Below are positions 17,926 to 26,600 of a DNA stretch of 64,000 bases, one piece after another. A model generated the notes under the pieces. It saw only the letters and a program-made list of their open reading frames with translations. It was not told the origin of the DNA and made no database searches. The stretch covers positions 62,001 to 126,000 of the forward strand of contig DIMW01000012.1 in the NCBI GenBank assembly GCA_002425765.1, read 5' to 3'. Each line of letters opens with the position of its first letter. The stretch's first letter is position 1. Both the position numbers and the translations under genes were made by a program. The stretch is from Spirochaetaceae bacterium UBA5556 (GTDB taxonomy: Bacteria; Spirochaetota; Spirochaetia; Treponematales; Rectinemataceae).

Positions 17926-19227
17926 TCAGCCCCCGGGCATGATGAGATTGGGAAGAAACATCGTTATCTGTGGAATATATGTCACAAGGAACAAAACAAC
18001 AATCATGGCGATATAGAATGGAATCATGGCTTTTGTCGCTTTCTCGATCGATATTTTCCCGATTGCACATCCTACAAATAGGGCCGAGCCGACAGGTGGC
18101 GTGCACAATCCGATGGCAAGATTGATCATCAGCATGATGCCGAAATGGACCGGCGACATGCCAAGCTTCCCCACGACCACAGGATACAGTATCGGCGTCA
18201 CAATGAGAATGAGAGGCGCCATATCCATGATCATGCCCAGGAACAGCAGAAGCACGTTAATGAGCATCAGGAGAAGTATCTTGTTGTCCGTGATCGACAA
18301 GAGCATGTCCGTCGCCTTGGCGGGAACGCGCAGGTACGCCATGAGCCACGAGAAGGCGCTCGCCGACGCGATGAGCGTCATTACCATCGTCAGAGTCTTC
18401 AGCGTACTGTAAAGAATGCCCTTGAATTCTTTGAGAGGGATTTCCCGATAGACAAAGAAGGTGATGATGAAGGCGTAGATGGCGGCGACCGCCGCGGATT
18501 CCGTCGCCGTAAAGATACCGGAGATGACGCCGCCCATAATGATGATGGCGGTCAGCAGCCCCAAGAAGGAATCGATGAGTATCTTCAGCGCCTCCCTTAG
18601 CGTATATTTCCTTTCTTTTGGATATTTTCTCTTTACAGAAATGATGTAGACGATGACCCCGAGAGAAACGCCGAGCAAAATACCCGGCAGATATCCTCCG
18701 AGGAAGAGGCGCCCTACGGAGACGCCACCGGCGGCTACCGAATAGATGATCATATTGTGGCTCGGCGGAATTATGATCCCCTGCGTGGCGCTTGTGACAG
18801 TGATGGCGACGGAAAAGTCGTTGTCATATCCCTTCTTGTTCATCAGAGGAATGATGATGGTGCCCGTCGAAGCTACGTCGGCCACCGCAGACCCCGAGAT
18901 GCCACCGAAGAACATGCTGTCGACGACATTCACCATGCCAAGCCCGCCGCGGATTCTGCCGACGAGCACATTCGCCAGGTTTATGATCTTCTCCGCGATG
19001 CCGCCACGTCCCATCATTTCCCCGGCAATGATGAAAAATGGAATCGCGAGCAGGGAAAATGATTTCACTCCCTGCACCATCTGCTGGACGATCGCCATGA
19101 GCGGTATGTTCAGATAGATAGCCGTCGCGATGGAGGAGGCCGCAAGCGAGAAAGTGATAGGGACCCTCAGAATCAGAAGCAGAAGGAATCCGCCCAGCAG
19201 TATCGTAGTGGCAATTGTCGTGTTCAT
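17926..19227 (-). CDS. dctM: TRAP transporter large permease (DctM)
   Basis: A 433-residue membrane protein with about 12 predicted helices. It has the DctM signature region around the ATG start (LLLLILRVPITFSLAASS), MMGRGGIAEKIINLANVLVG and GGISGSAVADVASTGTIIIPLM. It is the Na+-coupled translocating subunit of a TRAP importer. The start codon overlaps the dctQ stop as ATGA. Its place beside uxaC and SDR genes suggests a hexuronate substrate. Confidence 0.95.
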   Translation of the reverse strand: MNTTIATTILLGGFLLLLILRVPITFSLAASSIATAIYLNIPLMAIVQQMVQGVKSFSLLAIPFFIIAGEMMGRGGIAEKIINLANVLVGRIRGGLGMVNVVDSMFFGGISGSAVADVASTGTIIIPLMNKKGYDNDFSVAITVTSATQGIIIPPSHNMIIYSVAAGGVSVGRLFLGGYLPGILLGVSLGVIVYIISVKRKYPKERKYTLREALKILIDSFLGLLTAIIIMGGVISGIFTATESAAVAAIYAFIITFFVYREIPLKEFKGILYSTLKTLTMVMTLIASASAFSWLMAYLRVPAKATDMLLSITDNKILLLMLINVLLLFLGMIMDMAPLILIVTPILYPVVVGKLGMSPVHFGIMLMINLAIGLCTPPVGSALFVGCAIGKISIEKATKAMIPFYIAMIVVLFLVTYIPQITMFLPNLIMPGG

Positions 19228-19772
19228 CTTGGTTCGCTCCTGAAAATGTCCTTCAGTTTTCCACCCGTGCCGGAAAAGTACGCGTCGAGTTTTTCGTCAA
19301 ACACTGTGAACCCGAAAATATGAAAAAGCGCCTCGACAATGACGACAAAGCCCGCGAGAGGGAGGACGAGGTATAGAATGCCGGCCGGCCATTTTGTCGC
19401 GGGCATTATCGAGCGCATCGTAAACTGCACAAGTCTGCTTCCGTATATTATCATGATGACTCCGATGGCTATAAAAATGACGTCGGACAGCAGGTCGAGA
19501 GCCCGATTGAGTCCTGCCGGAATCTTGTCGCGCGGGATAAGATTTATCGAAAAATGCAGCCGGTGTTTGACCCCAAGACCAAATGACAGGAAGATAAACC
19601 ATACTTCCAGGACAAGAGCCACTTCTTCCGACCAGTAGATGCCGCTGTTGAAAACATAACGGAGCACAACATTCACAAATACCAGCAGCAACATGGCCAC
19701 AATCATAATCATGGAGAGATTGAGGAGCAGGATGTGAATCAAGGTCACCGCTGAAACCAAAAACTTCTTCAT
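19224..19772 (-). CDS. dctQ: TRAP transporter small permease (DctQ)
   Basis: A 182-residue protein with four predicted transmembrane helices (about 10-32, 48-66, 88-108, 130-150). It carries the DctQ pattern FNSGIYWSEEVALVLEVWFIFLSFGLGVKHRLH. It partners DctM. ATG at 19772 has GAGG upstream; an upstream start at 19796 lacks one. It follows dctP after a terminator hairpin, so expression likely depends on read-through. Confidence 0.9.
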   Translation of the reverse strand: MKKFLVSAVTLIHILLLNLSMIMIVAMLLLVFVNVVLRYVFNSGIYWSEEVALVLEVWFIFLSFGLGVKHRLHFSINLIPRDKIPAGLNRALDLLSDVIFIAIGVIMIIYGSRLVQFTMRSIMPATKWPAGILYLVLPLAGFVVIVEALFHIFGFTVFDEKLDAYFSGTGGKLKDIFRSEPR

Positions 19773-19839
19773 ATCATACCTCAAGGGCCAGAACAAAACG
19801 CACTCCTATATTTTGGAGGATAGTACCGAACTCGAATGC

Positions 19840-19868
19840 AAAAGGCCGCGCAGCATATCGCGCGGCCT
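19840..19868 (-). terminator. Intra-operon terminator after dctP
   Basis: On the minus strand a 9-bp stem AGGCCGCGC / GCGCGGCCT is followed by TTTT. It lies between the dctP stop and dctQ and would favour excess of the periplasmic binding protein over the membrane subunits. Confidence 0.8.
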
Positions 19869-19885
19869 ATCATAATTCCCTCAGA

Positions 19886-20863
19886 TCACTTCACCGCGCG
19901 GATGCGGGCGACGAGGTCCTGAATCTCCTTGGACTGTTTCTTATACATGGGCTCCACGGCCTTCATCCAGTCGGTCTTGTCCGGCACGGGGATGATAGTG
20001 CAGCCGGCGGCCTGGACTTTATCCATCGAGAGCTTTACATAGGCGGCCCACTGGGTTCGCTGGAAATCGATGGCATCGAAGGCGGCCTGTTTGATCAAGT
20101 CCTGGTCCGCCGGTGAAAGCCTGCCAAGAGAAATCTTGGACCCGATGATGATTTCGGGGACCATAGTGTGTTCGTCGAGGGTGTAGTACTTCGCGACTTC
20201 ATAGTGGCTCGCGGAGTAGTATGACGGAGGATTGTTCTCGGCACCGTCGATGACGCCGGTCTGGAGGCCAGAATACACTTCGCCGTAGGGCATTGGGGTC
20301 GGGACAGCGCCGAAGGACTGCACGAGACCCATCATCAGCTCGCTCTCCTGGACCCTGATCTTCATGCCCTTGAGATCCGCCGGGGTGCGAATTGGTTTTT
20401 TGCTGTTGTAGAAATTGCGTGATCCGCCGTCGAACCATCCAAGGCCGATAAAACCAAAGGGTTCCAGACTGGCCAGGAGCTCCTTGCCGATGTCTCCTTT
20501 CAGCACTTTCCACATGTGATCCGCATCTCTGTAGAGATAAGGCATCTGGAACGCGTTGAGCTTCGGGACGAAGGCCGCAAGAGGGCTGATCGACACACGG
20601 GTAAGATCGATCGCCCCGAACTGTACCTGTTCGATGACGGCTTTTTCTTCACCGAGCTGAGAGCCAGGATACACTTCGATGATGATCCGGCCATTCGAAC
20701 GCTCCTTGACAAGGCGCGCGAATTCCTCATCGCCCATCTCCGTGGGATAGCCTTTCGGGTGGGTTTCCGCGAGCCTCAAAACAATGGGCTTTGTCTGGGC
20801 GAACAGCATCGCGGGTGCAAGGATAAGCAACAGGACAAGCGCCGCTCTGTGCATCTTTTTCAT
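19886..20863 (-). CDS. dctP: TRAP transporter substrate-binding protein (DctP family)
   Basis: A 325-residue periplasmic receptor with signal peptide (ALVLLLILAPAMLFAQ, cleavage after LFA). The family pattern includes LRLAETHPKGYPT, the conserved Arg-containing KGMKIRVQES segment, YSGLQTGVIDGAENNP and a helical C terminus. Relatives bind uronic or other organic acids; neighbours UxaC, UxaE and the SDR make hexuronate the best guess. AAGGAGG lies 8 bases before the ATG. Upstream are three GGTAATT motifs that may control it. Confidence 0.93.
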   Translation of the reverse strand: MKKMHRAALVLLLILAPAMLFAQTKPIVLRLAETHPKGYPTEMGDEEFARLVKERSNGRIIIEVYPGSQLGEEKAVIEQVQFGAIDLTRVSISPLAAFVPKLNAFQMPYLYRDADHMWKVLKGDIGKELLASLEPFGFIGLGWFDGGSRNFYNSKKPIRTPADLKGMKIRVQESELMMGLVQSFGAVPTPMPYGEVYSGLQTGVIDGAENNPPSYYSASHYEVAKYYTLDEHTMVPEIIIGSKISLGRLSPADQDLIKQAAFDAIDFQRTQWAAYVKLSMDKVQAAGCTIIPVPDKTDWMKAVEPMYKKQSKEIQDLVARIRAVK

Positions 20864-20903
20864 ACCTACAACCTCCTTAAGGTTTTATAAAATATTGTAT
20901 CGA

Positions 20904-20992
20904 CTGCAAATTACCTGCAATCTTGGAATTATAGGGAGCACTTCCACAATTTGAGTTTGGTAATTACATGCGAATCGCTGGTAATTTGATGC
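20904..20992. promoter_or_regulatory. Candidate operator array before dctP (GGTAATT repeats)
   Basis: Plus strand GGTAATTACATGC at 20959-20971 and GGTAATTTGATGC at 20980-20992 are direct repeats 21 bp apart, i.e. two helical turns. A third GGTAATTTGCAG occurs on the minus strand at 20915-20904. A TATAAT-like box lies between (minus strand near 20929). The paired spacing is typical of AraC-family binding, and the adjacent gene encodes such a regulator. Confidence 0.6.
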
Positions 20993-21006
20993 TCAGGGAA
21001 CGCTGC

Positions 21007-22383
21007 TCAACGGGAAGTCTGAAATTGCCCGGCATATTGAGATGGAGAGATCTCTTCAATTTTCATAAAAACCTTGGTGAAGTAGCTCTGATCGCGGAAC
21101 CCCACCAGGGATGAAGCCTCTCTGGCCGAAATGCCGTTCGCGAGAAGATCTTTGGCGCGGGCAATGCGAATCCGGGCGAGCGTTTCTCCAAAACCTATGC
21201 CTATTTCTTTATTCAAAACGCGCGAAAGATGGGATGGGCTCGCCCTGAGTTCCCGTGCAAGATCCCATATACCTATGCTCTCCATAAAATGGTCCTGAAG
21301 CCAGATGATGGCAAGGGCCGAGAGGGAATTAGGGGAAGAAGTCGGGCTCTGGTGAATTTCATGCGCAGAGTTCAACAAGAGTATTGGCCGCTCCGCGTTG
21401 GAAAGACTGAAGGCCATTCTTGCTGTATGAAGCGCGATTTTGGCGTTGCCCACCTTTTCGATACCGATACCGAACCGAAAGCTCGTTGCCCCGTTCGCTT
21501 CTTTGCAACGTTGATAGAATCGCCCGATTCTGCTGTCAATCTGTTCCTGCTGGCACCAGACATCGAAAAAACTTCGGGATTCATCCGCGAGAGGCCTTTG
21601 GCCAGTATGTGGAATGACAAGGAGCACATTCATTATCGGCCAATGTACGCGCGCTGCTTCCTCCTTGGCCGCATCCTGTCCCGACGAAGCAATAAAAAGC
21701 AGGGGGGCGTACTCAGTCAATCCTAAATCAGCGATGAGGAAACGTTCGGCGAGCGCATGGACAAATCTTGAGAACTCATGTGAGGCGATAGGAGAAAAAT
21801 CACTTGCCACTGATCGCCCTTCCCCGGTGACTATCGCGATACAACTCCATCCCTCCACTTCCGGACGGAAGCCGACAAGCCGTTGAATATCGCCATCATC
21901 CACTCTCCCCGCACGAAGGTCGTTACAGATATTGACTTTTATGGATTCTTCCAAGTCCGCGGCTATAGTCTGCGCGGCTGAATGGCGGCTCTCCTCCTCC
22001 TTCTTTCTGGCGACTTCACGGAGCGCCCTTCGAAACGCGCGGTAGACATCCTCGGCCGATGCGGGCTTAAGCAGATAATCGAGAACACCAAACCGCAGCG
22101 CCGTGCGCGCATAGGCGAAATAATCGTACGCGCTCACCATGATGACGACCGGCGGCGTGAGAAGCAGAGAAAATTGTTCCGCAACGCCAAGCCCGTCCAT
22201 GCCCGGCATGCGAATATCCAAGAACGCTATATCAGGCCTCTCGGCCTGGGCGGCCCTGAGCGCCTCAAGGCCATTGATGGCCTCTTTTACTTGAACCGGC
22301 TCATCCACCTCTACATTTGCCAAAATATGCAGCATGGCTTCGCGCTCAAGGGCCTCATCATCGGCGACAAGAACGCGGATCAT
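21007..22383 (-). CDS. Response regulator, AraC-type output (YesN-like)
   Basis: A 458-residue two-component regulator. The N-terminal receiver has MIRVLVADDEALERE, the phospho-acceptor in IAFLDIRMPGMDGL and the conserved YLLKPAS lysine. A middle region of about 200 residues is divergent. The C-terminal ~100 residues are an AraC/XylS double helix-turn-helix (DLARELRASPSHLSRVLNK and SSLVGFRDQSYFTKVFMK). It pairs with the overlapping histidine kinase (ATGA overlap). The likely target is the hexuronate operon, especially dctP just downstream. Confidence 0.93.
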   Translation of the reverse strand: MIRVLVADDEALEREAMLHILANVEVDEPVQVKEAINGLEALRAAQAERPDIAFLDIRMPGMDGLGVAEQFSLLLTPPVVIMVSAYDYFAYARTALRFGVLDYLLKPASAEDVYRAFRRALREVARKKEEESRHSAAQTIAADLEESIKVNICNDLRAGRVDDGDIQRLVGFRPEVEGWSCIAIVTGEGRSVASDFSPIASHEFSRFVHALAERFLIADLGLTEYAPLLFIASSGQDAAKEEAARVHWPIMNVLLVIPHTGQRPLADESRSFFDVWCQQEQIDSRIGRFYQRCKEANGATSFRFGIGIEKVGNAKIALHTARMAFSLSNAERPILLLNSAHEIHQSPTSSPNSLSALAIIWLQDHFMESIGIWDLARELRASPSHLSRVLNKEIGIGFGETLARIRIARAKDLLANGISAREASSLVGFRDQSYFTKVFMKIEEISPSQYAGQFQTSR

Positions 22384-23948
22384 TCTATCGTCGCTCCTAA
22401 AGGGATGATGATCCGGACAAGCGTGCCCTTATCCTGCCGGGACTGAATTTCAAAATGACACTTGTCACCATAGAGAATGCTAAAACGTGTCGCGAGATTG
22501 GCAAGGCCAATACCCGTCCCTTCCAGAAGCGTATTCTCTTCATCCAATTCCGGCTTCATGACCGGGACCTCTGCGTTCGCGCCCATAAAAGACTCCCCCT
22601 GCCCATATGTTTTTACGGTGAGTGACGCGGTAATCTTCGACCGAATTTCCTTAAGCCGTTCTTTCGACATGCCAATACCATTGTCGAGGACCCACAGGAC
22701 AAGACATTCCTTTCCCCTGCGGGCCTTGATATATACGGAACCGCCTTCCAGTTTCGGCTCAAGGGCGTGTCGGAGGGCATTTTCGACAAGCGGCTGAACC
22801 ATAAGACGGGGCACTCTTACCGAGCGCAACGCTTGCGATACATTGATGCTCCACCGCAGCCGGTCTCCAAACCGCGCATGCTGAAATTCGAGGTATGCCT
22901 GCGCCAGTGTAAGCTCATCGCCAAGACTGGACAGGGCGCCAGAATCCCTTATCGTCGCACGCAGAAGCGTCGCCAGCCCCAACGCGAGCGATTCGGTCCT
23001 GGGGGCATGTTCCAGAAGCGCACTGCGCGCGATGGTATTCAGGGCATTGAAAAGAAAATGCGGCTTCATCTGCTCTTGTAGATTCATGAACTGGGCTTCG
23101 CGGAGAGCCTTGCCCATGCTTACGAGGGCGAGCTCTTCTTCGTGGAGCAGCTTTTCAAGTTCGGCCTTCTCCTTGAGGCCCTCCACCATCTCTTTAATGC
23201 TCGTGGCCATCGTGGCAAAAGAATGCGTGAGCGTCTCTACCTCATCCTTCGTATGAGCCTCAACGATGCCGGCATCGAGGTTACCCCCCGCGAGCTTTTC
23301 GGCCTCCTTTGCGAGTCTCCTCAATGGAGCGGTGATCGCCTCGGCGACGAGCACAATGACGACAAGGGCGAGGATGCTCGCCAGGATCATCGAGATAAGA
23401 ATGGTTCTGTTGAGGATTTCGGACTTACGAGAAAGCTGTGCGTAGGTGTCTTCCCCGCTCTTCATGAGCGCGGAGAGCATTCTGTTGAGATACACATCGA
23501 TGTAGCCTTCAATCCGTGTCGCCTTGACAAACACCTGGTAATAATCCGGAGAACCACTGGCCCGTAGGCCTACCGCGCGGGATACGAGGGGGAGATACAC
23601 ATCAAGTCCATATCCTGTCGCGCGCACCTCGAACTCAACGGGGATGGAGACATCCTGCAGGGGGACCATTTCAGCATACTGGGCGTTGAGGGAGGCAATG
23701 CCGGTATAGACATCCTCGACATCGACAGAAAGAGGCTCGCGAAGGTAACGATCGGCGAGTGTATGAAAAGAGCCCAAATTCAACCGAAACCGGTGTACAA
23801 GGTGATAGTTGGAGAGGCTCTCCCCATATTCCCGAGAGAGCTTTATAGACTCATTCTGCATGACCAGTGTGAGCACAAGAAAAAAAACGAGGATAACCGC
23901 GAAGCATATCAGTATCTTGCCACGAATGCCAGGGCGCGGGATACGCAT
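22380..23948 (-). CDS. Sensor histidine kinase, YesM-like
   Basis: A 522-residue membrane sensor. Transmembrane helices lie at about residues 10-27 (ILICFAVILVFFLVLTLV) and 188-210 (ILISMILASILALVVIVLV), enclosing an extracytoplasmic domain. A HAMP segment follows, then the His_kinase/LytS-type domain with the phospho-acceptor in EQMKPHFLFNALN. The ATPase domain has LMVQPLVENALRHAL, DNGIGM and GTGIGLANL boxes. It should phosphorylate the overlapping AraC-type regulator in response to an external sugar signal, probably uronates. It starts 3 bp after uxaE ends. Confidence 0.93.
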   Translation of the reverse strand: MRIPRPGIRGKILICFAVILVFFLVLTLVMQNESIKLSREYGESLSNYHLVHRFRLNLGSFHTLADRYLREPLSVDVEDVYTGIASLNAQYAEMVPLQDVSIPVEFEVRATGYGLDVYLPLVSRAVGLRASGSPDYYQVFVKATRIEGYIDVYLNRMLSALMKSGEDTYAQLSRKSEILNRTILISMILASILALVVIVLVAEAITAPLRRLAKEAEKLAGGNLDAGIVEAHTKDEVETLTHSFATMATSIKEMVEGLKEKAELEKLLHEEELALVSMGKALREAQFMNLQEQMKPHFLFNALNTIARSALLEHAPRTESLALGLATLLRATIRDSGALSSLGDELTLAQAYLEFQHARFGDRLRWSINVSQALRSVRVPRLMVQPLVENALRHALEPKLEGGSVYIKARRGKECLVLWVLDNGIGMSKERLKEIRSKITASLTVKTYGQGESFMGANAEVPVMKPELDEENTLLEGTGIGLANLATRFSILYGDKCHFEIQSRQDKGTLVRIIIPLGATIE

Positions 23949-23951
23949 GGC

Positions 23952-25184
23952 TCAACCGAGGATAATAGGCTGAAGATGGCGCGCATACAAATTGCGCTGC
24001 ACATTGCGCGCCACCGATTCCCGATATTCCAAGAGGGCACCGGTGTATTCCTGGCCCATCTCGGCCGCGACCTTGAATCCCACATGCATGAGCTGGCGCA
24101 TGTCAGACCGCATTGTAGGCGAACCAGGCGCGTGGCGCAGGGCATTCACAAAGGTCGTGGAATCCCAGGTGGCCACCTCTTCGGGACGAGGCAGGCGCGC
24201 CTTGTCGATTTCGACGACATTCGCATAAGGTGCCGTGAGTTCATCGATTCTGGCGTACGCGGCGGCGTACACCCGCTTTGCGAGCGCGAGGCCCTCGCCA
24301 TCCGCTTCCGCAAGGCCCACGATCTCTTCAAGCCACGTAGTGCCCGCGGTCTTCAAGTGCACGCCAGCCCCAAGCCGTGTGACAATCTCATGGATTCCCT
24401 TATAAAGCTTGAATTTGTCGCTTCCGGTATGGACCGACAGCTTGAAGCCTCTTGGCAGACCAAGGGCGTCCGCAGCCCACAGCACAATCTTTGTCTCAGC
24501 CTCAAACGCATCCAAAAACTCCGCGACATCGCCCACATAGTCGATGCCCTTGAGGAACTTCCCCGGGAAGCGCGGCGCAAACGTGGCGAGCGGAATTTTC
24601 TCAAGCGCCACCGCGACGAGGATCGCGGCGACCTGCGCCGGAGTCTGGGGCGCGTCGGTCTCGTCCATCGAAAGCTCGACGACAAAAGAGCCTTTTGATT
24701 TTCTCGCGGCAATATAGCGATAGGTATTGCCCGCCTCCTGAACGGCGGCCAGGAATTTATCCGCCACGGTCTCGATGTCCCCCTGGGTGACGGGTACGGG
24801 CACAACGCCTTTTTCAAGAAGGAACTGGGCCTGCGCCAGATAGGCTGCGCGCGCTTCGGCGGAGACTCGCTTGCCTATCGTCTCCGCAACATCGATCGTA
24901 AAAAAATTGCAGTGCGGCAAAAACCAGTCCACGGTTTTCAGGCTGATGTGGTCGGCATCGACAAACCACCCGCCGTCCCAGCCGGTGTTTTTTATCGATG
25001 CGGCGGCCGCGGCCGCCTGATCCGTGGGCGATGAGCCAATGATCACGTGCTCGCGGTTACTTTTGTTCCAGACGATATCCGCCTCACCACCGTGTGCGCG
25101 CAACTCTTTGAACGCCGCTATCTGCGCCTCGCCTTCGAGGCCGAAACGATCACCTGTCCCAATGGAAAAACGGGAAAGTCGCAT
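23952..25184 (-). CDS. uxaE: Tagaturonate epimerase family protein (UxaE)
   Basis: A 410-residue protein resembling the UxaE family, which epimerises D-tagaturonate to D-fructuronate and so merges galacturonate with the glucuronate route. Visible family-like segments are FSIGTGDRFGLEGEAQI, VWNKSNREHVIIGS, WFVDADHISLKT, SVHTGSDKFKLY and VHLKTAGTTWLEE, with several His/Asp residues suited to metal binding. GGAGGAA lies before the ATG. It leads the operon with the two-component, TRAP, SDR and uxaC genes. Assignment is from pattern recognition and context. Confidence 0.83.
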   Translation of the reverse strand: MRLSRFSIGTGDRFGLEGEAQIAAFKELRAHGGEADIVWNKSNREHVIIGSSPTDQAAAAAASIKNTGWDGGWFVDADHISLKTVDWFLPHCNFFTIDVAETIGKRVSAEARAAYLAQAQFLLEKGVVPVPVTQGDIETVADKFLAAVQEAGNTYRYIAARKSKGSFVVELSMDETDAPQTPAQVAAILVAVALEKIPLATFAPRFPGKFLKGIDYVGDVAEFLDAFEAETKIVLWAADALGLPRGFKLSVHTGSDKFKLYKGIHEIVTRLGAGVHLKTAGTTWLEEIVGLAEADGEGLALAKRVYAAAYARIDELTAPYANVVEIDKARLPRPEEVATWDSTTFVNALRHAPGSPTMRSDMRQLMHVGFKVAAEMGQEYTGALLEYRESVARNVQRNLYARHLQPIILG

Positions 25185-25277
25185 TATCTATTCCTCCATG
25201 GTTCTTTTTCATATAATGTCGATAGAAGAGATGCGGCGCAAGGGCCGGAACGATGCCGCTGCATATGGAGCACACAT

Positions 25278-26600
25278 ATGTACATATCTGAAAAAAACTT
25301 GGAGCGGGGCATACATCAGGACGAGCTCGAACGCCTGGTCGAAAAGACCATCGAAGGTTCGGGCGCGCTGCGGGCCAAACGCATACTCATCATTCCGCCG
25401 GACATCACACGCTTTCATTCACGGGCCGGCCAGATCACGGATTTGCTCGTCGCGAAACTCGGCTCACGCGTCGCGGCGATAATGCCCGCGCTCGGGACCC
25501 ACTCGCAGATGACGAAATCAGAGATCGCCCGCATGTACCCGGGCTCACCCGCGCCACTCTTCAGGGTCCACGACTGGAGACGGGACGTCGTCGAGCTCGG
25601 GCGCATACCGGAAGAACGCGTCAGCGAAATTTCTAACGGGAAGGTGCGCTATTTCTACCCCGTTCAGGCAAATAGACTTCTCTCATCAGGAGAGATCGAC
25701 TTTGTTTTTTCCGTGGGTCAGGTCGTCCCTCACGAGGTCGCGGGCATGGCCAACCACGCGAAGAACATTTTCGTCGGCACGGGGGGCAAGGACGCGATCG
25801 ACCGGAGTCATTACCTTGGCGCGGTGTGCGGCATGGAAGGTATCATGGGGAGGGCGGATACGCCGGTGCGGGCGCTGTTCGACGAGGCTCTGGGCGTGGC
25901 CGCGGGGAAGATTCCGCCGATCGCCTGGATTCTCACGGTGATAGGCTCGGCGCAAGATGGGTCGCTTGCGCTGAGAGGATATTTCTCCAGCCTTGACAGA
26001 CGCTGTTTTGAGGGGGCGGCCGCGTTATCCGCGCAGGTCAACATTCAGCTCCTCGAAGAACCGGTTCAAAAAGCGGTGGTATGGCTCGACCCCGAAGAAT
26101 ATCGCAGCACTTGGCTCGGCAATAAATCGATTTATCGCATGAGGATGGCGATGGCCGATGGCGGCGAACTCCTCATCCTTGCTCCTGGACTGCGCGGTTT
26201 CGGAGAAGACCCGAATATCGATGCGGTGATTCGGCGCTACGGCTACCGCCCAAGCGCCGAAATTCAGACCCTCGTCGCCCGCCAGCCTGCCCTCGCCGAA
26301 AACCTCTCCGCCGCCGCCCACCTCATCCACGGCTCCAGCGAAGGCCGCTTCCTCATCAGGTACGCTTCCGGCCCCTCCATCAGCAGAGAAGAGATAGAAT
26401 CGGTAGGCTATCAATGGGCCGATCTCGACTACGCGCTCAAGCGCTACGCTCCCCAAGGCAGGCTCGCGGGCCTCCACAGCACCGCTGACGGGGAAAAATT
26501 CTTCTTTGTGCCGAATCCCGCGCTCGGACTATGGTCGACCGCCCAACGCATGCGCCGTGGCGCCGCACCGCTTACGCTGAAGCTCTCATCCGGAGGATAA
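25278..26600 (+). CDS. LarA-family nickel-dependent racemase/epimerase
   Basis: A 440-residue protein of the lactate racemase (LarA) family. The NPN-cofactor residues align with Lactiplantibacillus LarA at exact spacing: PHEVAGMANHAK gives His152 and Lys162 (H174/K184 equivalents, 10 apart), and DRSHY gives His178 (H200, 16 after the lysine). ALGTHSQM gives His75 (H108). The substrate loop is PPDITRFHSRAG instead of DxTRP. Known homologues include lactate, malate and 2-hydroxyglutarate racemases and gluconate 2-epimerase. Its position divergent from uxaE suggests a sugar acid, possibly mannonate/gluconate. ATG at 25278 has GGAG 7 bases upstream. It overlaps the convergent histidine kinase gene by 29 bp. 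Maturation genes larB/C/E are not in the window. Confidence 0.87.
   Translation: MYISEKNLERGIHQDELERLVEKTIEGSGALRAKRILIIPPDITRFHSRAGQITDLLVAKLGSRVAAIMPALGTHSQMTKSEIARMYPGSPAPLFRVHDWRRDVVELGRIPEERVSEISNGKVRYFYPVQANRLLSSGEIDFVFSVGQVVPHEVAGMANHAKNIFVGTGGKDAIDRSHYLGAVCGMEGIMGRADTPVRALFDEALGVAAGKIPPIAWILTVIGSAQDGSLALRGYFSSLDRRCFEGAAALSAQVNIQLLEEPVQKAVVWLDPEEYRSTWLGNKSIYRMRMAMADGGELLILAPGLRGFGEDPNIDAVIRRYGYRPSAEIQTLVARQPALAENLSAAAHLIHGSSEGRFLIRYASGPSISREEIESVGYQWADLDYALKRYAPQGRLAGLHSTADGEKFFFVPNPALGLWSTAQRMRRGAAPLTLKLSSGG

Noticed and set aside
25189..25217. Promoter for larA-like gene with TATAAT at 25212-25217
   Set aside because: The -10 is good but no acceptable -35 hexamer stands at 16-18 bases; kept out of the feature list.
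25047..25277. Extended start for the LarA-family protein
   Set aside because: It would overlap the divergent uxaE gene and its start region; no LarA similarity before 25278.
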